Shown in pieces: positions 33,544 to 45,577 of a stretch of 64,000 bases of DNA (position 1 is the stretch's first letter; each line of letters begins with the position of its first letter). This DNA comes from Labia minor (Eukaryota; Arthropoda; Insecta; Dermaptera; Spongiphoridae). Made by a program: the position numbers and the translations under genes. The DNA lies in the NCBI GenBank assembly GCA_963082975.1, contig OY720346.1, positions 22,624,720 through 22,688,719 on the forward strand, given 5' to 3'. The notes beneath the pieces are model-generated. The model was not told where the DNA came from. It worked only from the letters and a program-made list of their open reading frames with translations, and made no database searches.

Positions 33544-33886
33544 TAAGTTGACCTGTGGCCAGGTCCGAACCGACCGACTGTTTGAAATAAATTAATTTCC
33601 AGCTACAGAAACAATTTCAAATAATTTTCATATATCTATTAATGTAATAAAAAACAGATATGGATATATAAATAATAAATATAAACATTTTTAATTTTAT
33701 TTTATTTATAATATATATGCAAGACCAGGCTGTGACGTCATGAATGGCTGGATGACGTCATATAATTTTAAATCAAGAAAAAACTAATAAATATGATTTT
33801 TCTCGAGGATAAAACCAATACAAAGTGCATGATTCGTGGTGATATATAAAAAAATCTCCTTTGGTGTGAAAATAACCCTTTCCTTC
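33544..33886 (-). mobile_element. HINE-1, 3' half
   Basis: It reads from the 3' end AACTTAT at 33544 through the hairpin, the subterminal repeat (here with a C-to-T change), both TGACGTCA boxes and the TATTGGTTTTATC segment. It is cut at 33886 where the read-through unit begins. The other half is not on the far side of that unit. Confidence 0.85.
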
Positions 33887-35231
33887 CTTTTTGACGATCT
33901 GTTGGTAAATGTTCTGTATAGAAAAACGATATTGCATTGAAAGAATGGGGATTCTGTTACTTTTTTTTATTCGACTTTAATTTACTTTTTATTGACTCCT
34001 GAAATTAATTTTAAATTAAAAACAATTATTCTAAAAAAATGAATATTCTTGAAAGTAATAAGCTCTTAAAACAATATTTTTTTTTGATACTTGTAAACAT
34101 ATTTACAGGTTGTAATGATATCTCAGAAATTTTAGGTCAAAAAAAAGTAGAATTGATTAAATGAACAAACGAATGAAAAGGCAAAATTAAATATAGATTA
34201 TCTTTATTTAAATGTGTTTCATCAAAAGATCGCCATTGAGAAGAAATAAATGATTTAAGTAATATACATTTAAAAATTGTTAATTTTAAGTATTTGCTAT
34301 ATGATATTCCATCATTCTTAATATATACTTATATAAATGATTTTTTTTCATTTTTTTTTTTCATAATTACATTCTTTAAACATTTTCTATTTTAATTTAT
34401 CTAATTATTATAGTAATCTTATTTAGTTATTTATTAATTTACGTGTAGCCTTAATTGATATTTCAAATAAAAATAAATTTTATTTATAAATTATGTAGAG
34501 AGATATTCTTTAAAAATTTAGTGAATATTCTAAAATTTTCTGTTTCAATTCATTTGAAAATATAGATTAATATGAAATCAATTGATATAATGTGGATGTC
34601 AGAGTCACAGATTTAATTATAAATAAGTTGATCTGTGGCCAGGTCCGAACCGACCGATGGTTTGAAGTAAATTAATTTCCAGCTACAGAAACAATTTCAA
34701 ATAATTTTAATATATCTATTAATGTAATAAAAAACAGATATGGATATAACATAAATATTTTTAATTTTATTTTATTTATAATATATATGTATGACCAGGC
34801 TGTGACGTCATGAATGGCTGGATGACGTCATATAATTTTAAATTAAGAAAAACCTATAAAGATTATTTTTCTCGAGGATAAAACCAATACAAAGTGAATG
34901 ATTCGTGGTGATATGTAAAAAATCTCCTCATGTGAAATTTTGTGTTCCCTTCCTATCGTCGATCGCTAATACTACCACTTCCGGTTTCCGGATTTGCACC
35001 AAAAGTTGATCAATTCATCCCACTGATGCATTAAGTAAATATACCAAATTTCATCAAAATCGGTTGAGCCGTTCAGGCTGTACACATCTATACGGACGGA
35101 CGGACAGACATCATGCTAAAAATACTTTTTTCTGTTCAGAAAATGCATGATTCGTGGAGATATGTAAAAATCTCCACATGTGAAATTTGGTGTGAAAACA
35201 ATACCTCCCTTACTATCGTCGGTCGGTAAAA
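33887..35231 (-). repeat. Composite repeat: HINE-1 plus about 735 bp of downstream DNA
   Basis: CTTTTTGACGATCTGTTGG through CGGTCGGTAAAAATAA is nearly identical to 59771-61131. One boundary is exactly the 5' terminus of a HINE-1; the other lies about 735 bases beyond its 3' terminus. The non-HINE part has no frame. The boundary pattern is what rolling-circle replication would give if it ran past the 3' terminator. Confidence 0.9.
34623..35231 (-). mobile_element. HINE-1, nearly full length, with altered 3' hairpin
   Basis: All blocks are present: 5' terminus at 35231 side, short (GTCY)n near 35093, CCGGAAACCGGAAGTG, TGACGTCA at 34803-34810 and 34823-34830, subterminal repeat and hairpin. One stem base of the hairpin is changed (GATCTG for GACCTG), leaving a G-T mispair. 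Confidence 0.9.
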
Positions 35232-35850
35232 ATAAAAGAAATAGAAAATTGCATTGGTATGCAGATAAATTCTTCATTATTAACCAATGAATCATATCAC
35301 CCAAAACTGTAATTGATAACTGATAAAAATCAGAAGATATCAAATTTTCCCATAAAGTCCTTATTATGTCAACTACTGGTACATTTCTTAATATATAATA
35401 ATTGTAAAAAGAAAGATTTTACAAAATTTAATAAAGTGTTATTAGAATTTAATAATAGATACTCACATTAAAATAGTTGGTTGAATTAAAATTTTAATCA
35501 AGCGATTATTCACTAGGTATTTAATAATAATCAATTCAGTATTATATATAACATTCTCAAGTTATAAATTGACAAAATCGAAAAGACTGCAGATATTTTG
35601 CAGATATTTTTTTTATTTAAATTATTTAAATATAAATAATAATTTTAACAATTTTTTAAAACAATAAAAACAATTTAATTAAATTAAAATGTGTATTCAT
35701 CATAAAAATATTGAATTATCCCAAAACTTATATAATTATTTTAAAAGACAGTAACATATTGCTCCGTTTGTTTATGCAACCTAAATATCTTATCTTCGTC
35801 TCTCTCTTTCTCTATCTATCTATCTATCTATCTATATATATATATATTTA
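35232..35850. other. AT-rich stretch, nothing recognised
   Basis: Simple AT-rich DNA, ending in CTCT/TCTA microsatellite at 35803-35834. No gene signal. Confidence 0.55.
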
Positions 35851-36080
35851 CACTGAGGTGCAAAAAAAGTGGAACGCTTAGAAAAATTTGATTTTTTCAA
35901 ATAATTTTCAGGAAAAACATATATAGTGTTTTATTTAAACTTTAAATTAATTGTTACAAATATTTTAAAACATTTTTAGAGTGAAACAATTTTCAAAATT
36001 CTGTTAGTCCAAACACTTACCAAAAATTATTTGAAAAAATCAAATTTTTCTAAGCGTTCCACTTTTTTTGCACCTCAATG
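35851..36080. mobile_element. Palindromic Tc1/mariner-type MITE, 230 bp
   Basis: CACTGAGGTGCAAAAAAAGT starts a 58-base inverted repeat (35851-35908 with 36023-36080) with one mismatch. TA flanks both sides (35849-35850, 36081-36082). The 114-base centre is unrelated AT-rich sequence. Long perfect ends with a TA duplication suggest a recent, transposase-dependent MITE. Confidence 0.93.
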
Positions 36081-36139
36081 TATATATAATATATATATAT
36101 AAATAGTTTAGATATCCGGGAATTTTATTATTATTATTA

Positions 36140-36470
36140 TTATCAGATTTATCCGAGATATAGACATATTTTTATGAGATTGTTTTCTCGACGTTTCGGC
36201 ACCCCTACTAAGACCCAGAATCCCAAAAATATTCCCACCTAAATAACCACTTGAAAATGGCACCAAATGGGCGCTGAAATATTATATTATAATGTCTTTA
36301 ATATTTGAGTAAGTACCCTATCATCTTCTGTGCTAGATATATTTACTTTTATAAATATACATTTTGTTAATTTATTAAAATTTCTCTCGGAACTCGAAAG
36401 TTCTTGGCCGCAACAACCACTCCAAGTATCCCTATCTTGAGCCACACCCCTTAAATCCCTACCCTCTCCA
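36140..36470. repeat. Two short dispersed-repeat fragments
   Basis: 36185-36210 has TTCTCGACGTTTCGGC beside a (TAA)n-like run at 36126-36145; the reverse, GCCGAAACGTCGAG, recalls hammerhead-bearing retroelement ends, but the core is not convincing. 36393-36465 (CGAAAGTTCTTGGCCGCAAC) matches 51710-51785 at roughly 75%, so it is a fragment of the 51.6-kb repeat family. Confidence 0.45.
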
Positions 36471-36659
36471 ATTCATCTAACCAAAATTACTAGAAATAAA
36501 AATTTGATTTATTCTTTAATTCTAATTTGCAAGGAGATAACACTTAGTGAATTCATTTTTAATTAAAATTAATAATGGTTGAATATGTTATAATATTTAT
36601 TTTACTTTTAGTTATAATTTTAAATATAAAATTCATTCATTATATATATAATAACCAAT

Positions 36660-36790
36660 CGTCATTGGACGTAACGCTCGGTAAATTTCGCTTAGATTCG
36701 GTGATATTCCCATGACACTAGCTGGTTGGCCGTAACGATTGGTAAATTTCGGTTACATTTGGTTCAGTGGCTATTTCAAAAAAAACGAAA
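36660..36790 (+). repeat. Two-unit imperfect tandem repeat, period about 61 bp
   Basis: GGACGTAACGCTCGGTAAAT and GGCCGTAACGATTGGTAAAT begin two similar segments 61 bases apart, each continuing TTCG-TTA-ATT-GGT. Function unknown. Confidence 0.7.
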
Positions 36791-39197
36791 ATATTCTAAA
36801 ATTTGATTTTTATGTATTTTAAAATTAAAAAAATGTTAATTGAATATACATATATATATTTCATTCTTTTAATTCCTTTAAATTGAAATAAATATTGAAT
36901 TAAATTGAATTAAATTATTTGATTATTTTTTAAATTATTTAAATTATTTTTAAATTATTTACTAATTTAATTATTAAAAAAATTATTTAAATATAATATA
37001 TTTAAATTAATATTTAATATTATTATATTTATAAATATAATAATATAGGAGCCCCCCTGTCTAGTTTCCCAGATCGCCGGAGGATAAGAATAATAAAAAT
37101 ATTCAAAAACAATAGATTATGATTAATGACAAATTATATATTAAAAAATTCTTGTAGAAAGTAAAAATATTTTCAATTTTTTTTATATATAAATATTTAT
37201 TATATATAAATATAAACAATATAATAAAGTGAAAGGATTTATTTTCATGAATTTTATAAAAATATCAAATTATTTCAATAAAAAACAATATTTGTATTAT
37301 GAATGAATAAAAGTTTTTATTTTATTTTATTTTTTTTTTTAAACCAAAATCTATTCAGATTTGAATGAGAGAATAAAATGAAAACAGAATCTAAAAATCC
37401 TATTCACGAATGTTTCACTAGGTAAAAAGAGAAATATATAAATATTTATGGTTTCTCCTTATAAACGATAAATTGAAAGGAAATCAAAAAAAAAGCAAGC
37501 TTACAAATGAATAATTATAATGGTATATATAAATCGAAAACACTCTTTAAATGCCATATGTTTTCGATGTATAATAAATAAAAAAAAAGAGAAAAAGAAC
37601 AAGATATTCTGAAACTAATTTGGACCTGTCATAAAAGCACTTAAAAAACAACTCACCTTCTCCCTCCCCCTTTTGGGTTGGCTTTCCTTTTATATATATG
37701 CATGCTATCAAAACTTAATAATCTCCATTACACGTCTAATTAAGGCCATTAAACGGGTGCAGCCAAAAGTAGCAGCAGCAGCAGCCGTGTTGTTGTGCTG
37801 TGTTGTTGCTGTTGTTGTGTTGTTGTTGTTCTCTCTCATAAACATTTATGGCACTTTTGGTGATTGTATCTGAGTGGCTTCAAAAAAAAAAAACTTCTCT
37901 CAACCATAAAACTGCATTCAAAAAAGTCTCCTATCTCCCTCCCTCTCGCAGTTCATATCAAACTAAAAAATCTCTTTTAATTGAATTTAGAAATGAATAG
38001 AAGTCAAAAGAGAGGGTTAATATAATATAAAAATTAAAAAAAAAGAAAAAAAAACGATTACTACAGAAAGGAAAAGGCTCAGAGAGGGAGGAAGAAACCA
38101 GCACTTGAGAGAGAGGCCTTTTCCACCACTTTCGGATCGCTTTTCAAAAGGCTTTATACTCAAATTTAATTTAGATATATATAAAAATTAAGTCCTTCAA
38201 TAGAGAAAGAGTTTTGCATGGGACAGTGCATAAGCGAAGAATAAAAGAGAGAAAGAGAAGAGAGTAAAGAGAAACACAAAACAGAACTGAAAAGAATTTA
38301 TATATAAAAGTTTCTTAGTATTATTTCAAATTCAAAATATATTTATAAACTAAATTTGGTTATAATTGGCGAAGAAAATTTAATTTTTAAGAAATTGATC
38401 CTTTTAGAAAAAATTGTTAACTATTAATGTTAATAAATCTAAACATGAGCATAAAATATCAAATAAATTTTGACGAATAATTTCAGAAATTTTCTAATAT
38501 TAAATTAAAGCTTTTCCGGAACGGTTGGTTTACTTAAGGTTTCTTCACAATAATTAATTTCCTGAATTCAAACACACTTCAAATGGATAATAATTATTCA
38601 AATTCTTCCAAATGATTTAAATAATTTTAAAAGGACAACTTGATGAGAGTAAGTCAAATTCAATTTATTAAACCAGTCTATTAATTTGAAATAGAGGGCC
38701 AAACTCTAATAAATCACTTTTCTAAGCAAATAAACGTAGGACTTAACTTGGTTTACTAATAAATATAGGCTTATTTTTTATTATTTCCATAATAATATGA
38801 TGAAATCTTAACATATGTTTAAATAGTGATTCTTAAGAGGATTTACCGCCTTCAAACAAGATATTATAAAAAAAAAAAGTGATCTCATTATTCATTCATA
38901 TTAAAAATTGCTTATCTGTTTCTATAATGAAAAAGAAAACTATTTTTATAGTATTTATTCTGGACCTATCAGTTATGTGAGAGATGATAAAAGTACCCAC
39001 GTAAGTTTGACAATGTAATTCAATATATTAGATAGAGATTTATACTACTAATTATATTAATACTATAAATATTATATTAATTTATAAAATTTCATTTTTA
39101 TTTTAAGTGTCTCATATTTTGTTTAGCTTGGAAAAAGGAAGAAAGGAGGCCTGTATATAAATGTTAATTAATCTAATATATATATTATTATAATATA
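36791..39197. other. Stretch with a complex island at 37640-38290
   Basis: 37640-37960 has balanced sequence with AGCAGCAGCAGCC and GTTGTTGTTGT runs (37763-37832) and CTCTCC tracts. 38060-38160 has GAGAGAGGCCTTTTCCACC. No frame is convincing on either strand. Similar islands lie at 7.9, 13.4 and 45 kb. The rest is simple AT-rich DNA. Confidence 0.35.
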
Positions 39198-40095
39198 CAC
39201 CCTCCATTCCAAAAGAAACCGAACTTTTTAAAAAAACAAAAAACCAATGTACATTTTGGAACAAATCATTTTTATTAATCAATGTATTTCCCTTCTATAT
39301 CGATGCACGCTCAAACAAGTTGTCAAACTACTTCTCCATGTCCTTTATTGGAATGGTCTTTAGGACGTTGGTCGTCGCCTTCTCAATGGCGCGCTTCAAT
39401 CGATGCGTGCCACTTTCCTTTCATCGCCAAATGCAGTTTAGGGAACAGATAGAAGTCGCACGGAGCCAGATCTGGTGAATAGGACGAATGATGCAAAGGA
39501 ATAACATGATTTTTGACCAAAAATTCAGTTACAAGTCGCGAACGATGTGATGGTGTATTATCGTGCAAAAGAGTCCAACTGCCGATTTCTCGATATTCTG
39601 GCCGAATACGACGAATTCTTGCCAGCAAACGCTTCATGACGCCCAAGTAAAACTCTCCAGTGACTGTCTGGCCGGGTGGAACAAATTCTTTGTGGATAAT
39701 TCCTTTTGAATTGTAAAAATCCGGTTCTGGGACGGCCTAATCTTTCGTCATCATCCAGCGTCTCTCTACCCGATTTGAATCGTAAACCACTCGTAAACTT
39801 GCGTACGGGATAGACAATCATCACGATATGCATTTTGGTGCTTTTCAGTAAAAGTTTTACCAAGTTTAACACAAAAATCAATTGCAGCTCTTTGTTTGAA
39901 ACTCATTTTCCGACTAATGTACAAAAGACACTGACATTTGAAACGCAATAACTTTTGTTGTATGCATCCAAATGTCATGAAATTTATACCAGTTGTCAAT
40001 GAGGGACTAAGCCATCTACGGGCAAAATATTACAACAGATGACATTAGTGGTACTATTTTTTTTTAAAGTTAGGTTTCATTTGGAATAGAGGGTG
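39198..40095 (-). mobile_element. mariner E, 898 bp, TA-flanked
   Basis: CACCCTCCATTCCAAAAGAA at the left pairs with (reverse) CACCCTCTATTCCAAATGAA at the right. TA lies on both sides (39196-39197, 40096-40097). A third mariner lineage, also with an internal deletion in the transposase. Confidence 0.92.
39340..39906 (-). pseudogene. mariner transposase (lineage E), deleted and frameshifted
   Basis: It starts with MSFKQRAAIDFCVKLGKTF at 39906 and keeps the helix-turn-helix part up to YEWF and GRETLDDDERLGRPR. It then jumps past the first catalytic Asp to NSKGIIHKEFVPPGQTVTG-type sequence. LLHDNTPSH holds the second Asp and YSPDLAPCDFYLFPKL the third. After KGKWHASIEA the frame shifts into the ordinary C-terminus. 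At least three frame changes; inactive. Confidence 0.85.
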
Positions 40096-41100
40096 TATTG
40101 GACACATCTTATGAATATTTAAGGAAAAAAGAATAAAATGTTTGACCGAAATTTTGGCTTATAATAATTTCATATGGATCTTAATAGTGAATCAGATATG
40201 ATGAGGGAATTTATTTGTTCATATATTTTTAATAATTTTAATTAAGAAAAACAATTCTTTATTTATTTAATTTAAATTATTTATCACTCACAATTAATAG
40301 AAAATTCAATGAATGGACGTATAACAATTACAGCAATGAATCACTATTTTCAAGTTAGTTTCATGAATTTATACTTTCAATAAAATTTATCGAAATCTAG
40401 TTTTTGAATCACTCTCTAATTAAGTACCGCTGTTGCTTCTCGTTATTATAAGAACCTTATATTCAACAATTTATTTGAAATTTCTTCCTTTATAATTATA
40501 TAATGCTAACTTCATGAATATTTTTTTTTGTGTGGGAGAATGATAAATATATTTCGTAATATTATTCTAAAATATTATTAAAATAAATATTTTTAATTTT
40601 ATTTCGAAATTACATAAATAAAAAATTTTAAAATATTTTAAATATAAAAAAAAAAATTAATACAATATTAATTAAAAAAGAATGGCGTAAGGCAAATTTC
40701 AATATGGATTACGTAATTTGTGACGGCATTCAAATTTACTATTTTAAATTAAGAAAATACTAATAAAGTTGATTTTCCTCGAGATTGAAACCAATACAGT
40801 TTGATTTTTCTTTATAAATATTATTTATGGTGTGAATTTCAAAAAAATCCTTAGAGAGGTTTAATATCTCAAAAATATACAAAGGTATATATATATGCAA
40901 ATATATATATATACAATTTTTGCTAGTATAATAAGATAAGATAATTTTATTAATAATATAATATTTGTATTAATAAATGTTAAAATTTCCAAAACGATTG
41001 ATTTTCAAACAAAATATATTTCTAAACCATTTCTGTTTTATTTTATTTTATTTCATTTTTTTTTTTTTTATTTTTTTGCAATAAGATTTATTATATATCT
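40096..41100. repeat. AT-rich stretch with a dispersed-repeat fragment at 40712-40945
   Basis: 40740-40945 contains CCTCGAGATTGAAACCAATAC (a diverged piece resembling HINE-1), GGTGTGAATTTCAAAAAAAT, and ends GCTAGTATAATAAGATAAGA. The last part matches 54540-54710. It is an old family distinct from, but related to, the HINEs. The rest is simple sequence. Confidence 0.5.
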
Positions 41101-41610
41101 CTCTCCCTCTATTTCCCACCCCCCACCATTTTTTCATGATCAACTCTTTTTTCATTTTATTTTTTTTTTAAGAGAAATAAATCCAGTAACGAGATGTATT
41201 TTATCGTCGTTAATAATTGTGACTTTTTGAGCCAACTAACGATCGCGTCGTTTGCTGGTTTCATTTGTCAAAAGCGGGCCTCCCAGCTCCCCTTGCAAGG
41301 GGTTGTTGCGATACTGTTAGTAACCGTTATTATGTTATATTCACTTGATACACCCACACACATCATTCGTTAACGATGATGACAAAACACACTTGGAACA
41401 AGGAACAAAACACACTCGAGTGGTGGTGTATGCAAATTCTATCTATTATTATTATCATTCATTCTCAAACAAACTCCATCATTCTCTCTTTCGATCAAAT
41501 CAGCTCCAACGCACTCAATACCGAGATAGTATATACCATGTTCGTGACAAACATGGCGGCTTAAAATATTATTGGAGAAGAAACAATAAGACGCTTGATA
41601 CTAATCAAAT
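41101..41610 (+). other. Complex single-copy island
   Basis: Balanced sequence (GATCGCGTCGTTTGCTGG, AGCGGGCCTCCCAGCTCCCC) over about 350 bases, with two overlapping frames of 90 and 62 codons. Neither has a clear initiator context or splice sites. It could be a conserved regulatory element, an untranslated exon or a small exon. No function assigned. Confidence 0.3.
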
Positions 41611-42172
41611 TAAATAAAAAACATAATTTTAAATTATTTTATTGATTTAAGAGTTAAATATAATTTCACATATGTATATAATCTCTTAGAAGAAATGAAA
41701 ATAAAACAAAATAAATTTAAAAATAAAAATTCTAATAATCTAATTATTAATTGAATATAATTTTATATATAATAAAAGTTATAGTACCTATTTTTAGTAA
41801 ATCAATATATTTTAAAGCAGTGGTCTTCAATTTGAAGTTTGTTTCACAGATACTTCCCTCAAAAAGTTCAGGTACCAAAATGATTTCTTTACTAAAAAAA
41901 CTGTAGTTACCACCTGTGGTGAATGTATCACAGTTTGAAAACTGATGTTTTAAAGGAGTAATGCATTGAAATATTTATTTAAAAAAATTAGTTTATTCTA
42001 ATTTATAAAATACTTGCCCTCTTGGTTACATAAATATGACGCCCGCGTCTTAGAAAAGTTTAGAAGTTGGCTTCTTAAGTGTTGTAAACTTTAAACAAAT
42101 TTAAAACCTATAAATACAAAAAAATTATTAATAAATATATTATGTTTTATATATATAATATATTATAAGGCG

Positions 42173-42385
42173 CCACAGGGTGAGAGGTTAGCGTAGCTGG
42201 CTCACATTCTCGTGGTCCCTGGCAAGGCAATTTTTATAGTTGGAGTCTATGGAACGGAGTCAACTCAGCCTCCGGGATCAAAATTGGGAAAGCTACTTGA
42301 TAGCTCCTCCGATCAAGAAAATCAAGGAAAAGGTTGATAGGACCCGATTGATCATAGGACAACTAATTGTTATCTACATTATCCT
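42173..42385 (+). repeat. tRNA-derived SINE
   Basis: GGTTAGCGTAGCTGG fits a pol III A box. CACATTCTCGTGG, GATCAAGAAAATCAAGG, GGTTGATAGGACC and TGATCATAGGAC match the SINE at 24065. The B box is damaged in this copy (GGTCCCTGGCAAGG). Confidence 0.7.
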
Positions 42386-45300
42386 TTCGTAACACATATA
42401 AAAGTTAGAGGTATATAATATATTGATTACATTATTGGGATTATATAAGAAAATCTTGAAACAAATTCAAAATTAGAGTACCCGCACTCTCTCTGGATTC
42501 TTGCCCCTCTATTGTCCAATCAATCCTGTGTAAAAGTAGTTATTTAAAAAAATTCTATTTCATGATGAAATTGTTGAAATTTATGATGATGATTTATTAA
42601 AAAATGAGAACAGCCTGGATAACAAATTTTTTTTAAAAAATTTAATTGAAAAATATACTAACAAAAGATAGTTAGTTAAATTAATCATACATTTTTCAAA
42701 ATTGAAACATTTTAATATAAAAATAATAAGTTAATAATAAGTTTCTTTTTTTAATTTAACTATTATTGAACACTTACATTCTTCATTGATCTAGAAATAA
42801 ATAAAAGTAAATTATTCATTTACCCTAAGTTCTATGCAACTCTCAACCTAAATAAATTTGTATTATTCTATTTATAAACGATTTAAATTATATTTTAATT
42901 GTAGGGTTATCGAAAAAGGTGGACGGGATTTCGAAGAGTAATAAAAACCGTAATACAAATGGTAGAATATTTATTTATACATCAAAAGACACAGAAAAAC
43001 TCTCGTTAATTTCGTGTTGATGAAGTGTTTATTTAACGAATAGTTGAACAACATAATCTCATCCCTGTATTTTCTTATTTCAATAAATCTCTTATGATGA
43101 ATTACACAATCAAATAGTTCAATTTCATTTTCTTTACAATAACAAATTTATTAGACATATTTTGGAAAAAAAATTCATTGATAATTTTATCTATAGTAAA
43201 AGAAATATAATAAATGTAATAAACAGACAAAAATTTAAAAATTTAACTTTAAATATATATTAATTTTTTATTAAATAAAACTTTTTTATCAACTAAATCA
43301 CAAGAAAATTTTATACAAATTTTCTATACCTTTTTATAATCATAATAATTGGAAATAACAATTCGTCTCATTTTGTTCATTAATAACAATAATATTATTA
43401 TTATACCAGAGACGCGGATATTATTCATAATAACCGCTTTATTCTATTATATTATTGAGAGAAAGTAACGAGCATGATGAATGCGTTTGCGGTTGCATTT
43501 ATTAACGAGCTCTGACTCAATGGGGATGAAAACAAAATGGAGACACAACATAATAAACAGGAGGTAGACAAAAGTATTAGATATATAAGTTAAAAGCTAA
43601 AACTTCACTTTTGCAAAAATAAATCTTAATCATTATATTATTATAAAAGAAAAATTATTTCAAAAAAAGGAAAATTTACAGTAAATTTGACTTGTTTTTA
43701 AACTTTGATTTACACAATGTATTTAATGAATATTTTTTATAATTGTATATATAATTGTTCTATAATTCTTCTATACTTCAATAAATTTAAATAAAATTAA
43801 TTGAGTTAAAATTACTGAGAAAAACTACATATATTTATTAAATAATCTGTCAGTTTTTGTATTTGTAGTATGACATAAAAAAAAATAATGAATGTACATA
43901 TATGTATTTCTGAATATATATGTATTTCTTAAATCAATAAACAAAATAATAAAATTTGGTTAATTAATCTTTTAATTAAAAATTATTTTTATTTAGTAGT
44001 ACATTTTTTAAATATAATTTTTGTTTACTTAATATACTAAAATTACTACAATATTGCAATTTTATATTTCTAAATATTTTTCTATCATTGTTACTCTTTA
44101 AAAAATAATCAAATTTTAGTCAAATTTTTTTTTTTGTTTTAATTTATTTCATATATTTACTTGGTAGTTTAAAATTTTTATACCAATCTAAAATTTTTTT
44201 ATCTTATTAGTCTGGCAAACATTGTAAGTATATATTATTTTTTTGATCTTGAAAACTTTTACGATAAATTATATTAAATAATTTAAATAAAAACAAAAAA
44301 TATATATTTGAATAATTTTTTTATGAATTGCTAGAATTAATATGAATTGTGTCAAACATGTATAGATAGATTCTCTGAACTGAGATAGAAGGCTCGAATA
44401 AATATTTTGGAGCTTTTAATAACCAAAATTTCAAAAAAAAAAATAATTGATCGATGTTTTCTATGTATAACACAGAAGTGAGACTATAATATAAGAATAA
44501 TAGAAAGGAGAATGTTCTTTATAAACGCGTTAACGAATTTATTAATATTCTCAGTTAATCCCTTAATAATCTTAAATCACAATATTCACAGTCCAGAAGG
44601 AATAATTTTCTTAAAAGTACAGGCGACTCGGGTGCTAAATTGTATAAAAGGAACATAAAAAAAATTGTATATAAAAAAGTGAACATTCACCAGATTTTTC
44701 ATAGTAGGTTAGTATGGTAATCTTAAGAGATGAATACATCACTGCATGTAAGCATGTAAAATGCACTAACCACTAAATTGATTTATATATGAATTCATTT
44801 GAGTATCAAAAGTGATGTTGAAAACACTAAAGTAGTCGCTTTACTATTTAGAGTTGTGGAAGGAAGGGGAGAAAAAAAGTAAAAGAATTAAATGTATGGA
44901 AATCAAAATGATGAAAACATAAATCAACAAAACCATTTTCAGCTTATTGAAAGAAATTTTTTCAAAAGGTTATTTCAACGAATTTCATTCAAATGGAGGA
45001 GTGTAAAAAAGAGAGAGAGAGGGGGAGAATCGTCAAGTAATGCTCTCAGAGTTATATAAAATGAGTTTATTGATCGTTGTTGTGATGTTGTTGTTGCGTT
45101 GTTGTGCTGTATCCTGACTATCAAACGAATAAAGCAACGAGAGACAGAGAGAATAATAGTTAAATTCAAAACTCAAGTCGCTATGCTTTAGAAAATAATA
45201 TTAATATTAGTATTATTAATAACCCTCTTTCAAAGATTGAATTTGAAAAGTAGAAAGAAAGGGGCATAATGGAAATTTAATAGTCGCTAAGTAGTTTTAT

Positions 45301-45577
45301 TTAAAAGAATTATAAAAACAAACAACCCGCCACTTGAACTTGTCAAATTCGATATGTATTTAAGGCGTTAAGTAAAATTATATATTAAATATTACTATTA
45401 GATTTAGTATAATTTTAAGATTGAGATTCAATCATATAATAATTTGTATCCAAAAATTTTCATGTTAAGCCATTAATAAAAAATTAGGAATAACTTTTAC
45501 TACGATGGATGTTATGATAAATATATGGAGTTTCTAAAGAGTCTATTCTCATAATATCTATTTAAAGTAAATAAAAA
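42386..45577. other. AT-rich stretch with islands at 43400-43570 and 44860-45250
   Basis: 43400-43570 and 44860-45250 are balanced, single-copy sequence; the second carries GTTGTTGTTGCGTTGTTG at 45083 and (GA)n at 45012-45023. A 64-codon minus-strand frame crosses it but has no splice support. Everything else is simple AT-rich DNA. Confidence 0.35.

Noticed and set aside
36185..36240. Second hammerhead ribozyme
   Set aside because: GCCGAAACGTCGAG is suggestive on the minus strand, but the CTGANGA box and stem II are not convincing.
39558..39881. Separate 107-codon gene
   Set aside because: It is a frameshifted reading of the mariner E transposase, not an independent gene.
41345..41617. 90-codon frame in a complex island
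   Set aside because: An overlapping 62-codon frame in another phase is equally plausible and neither has motif or splice support.
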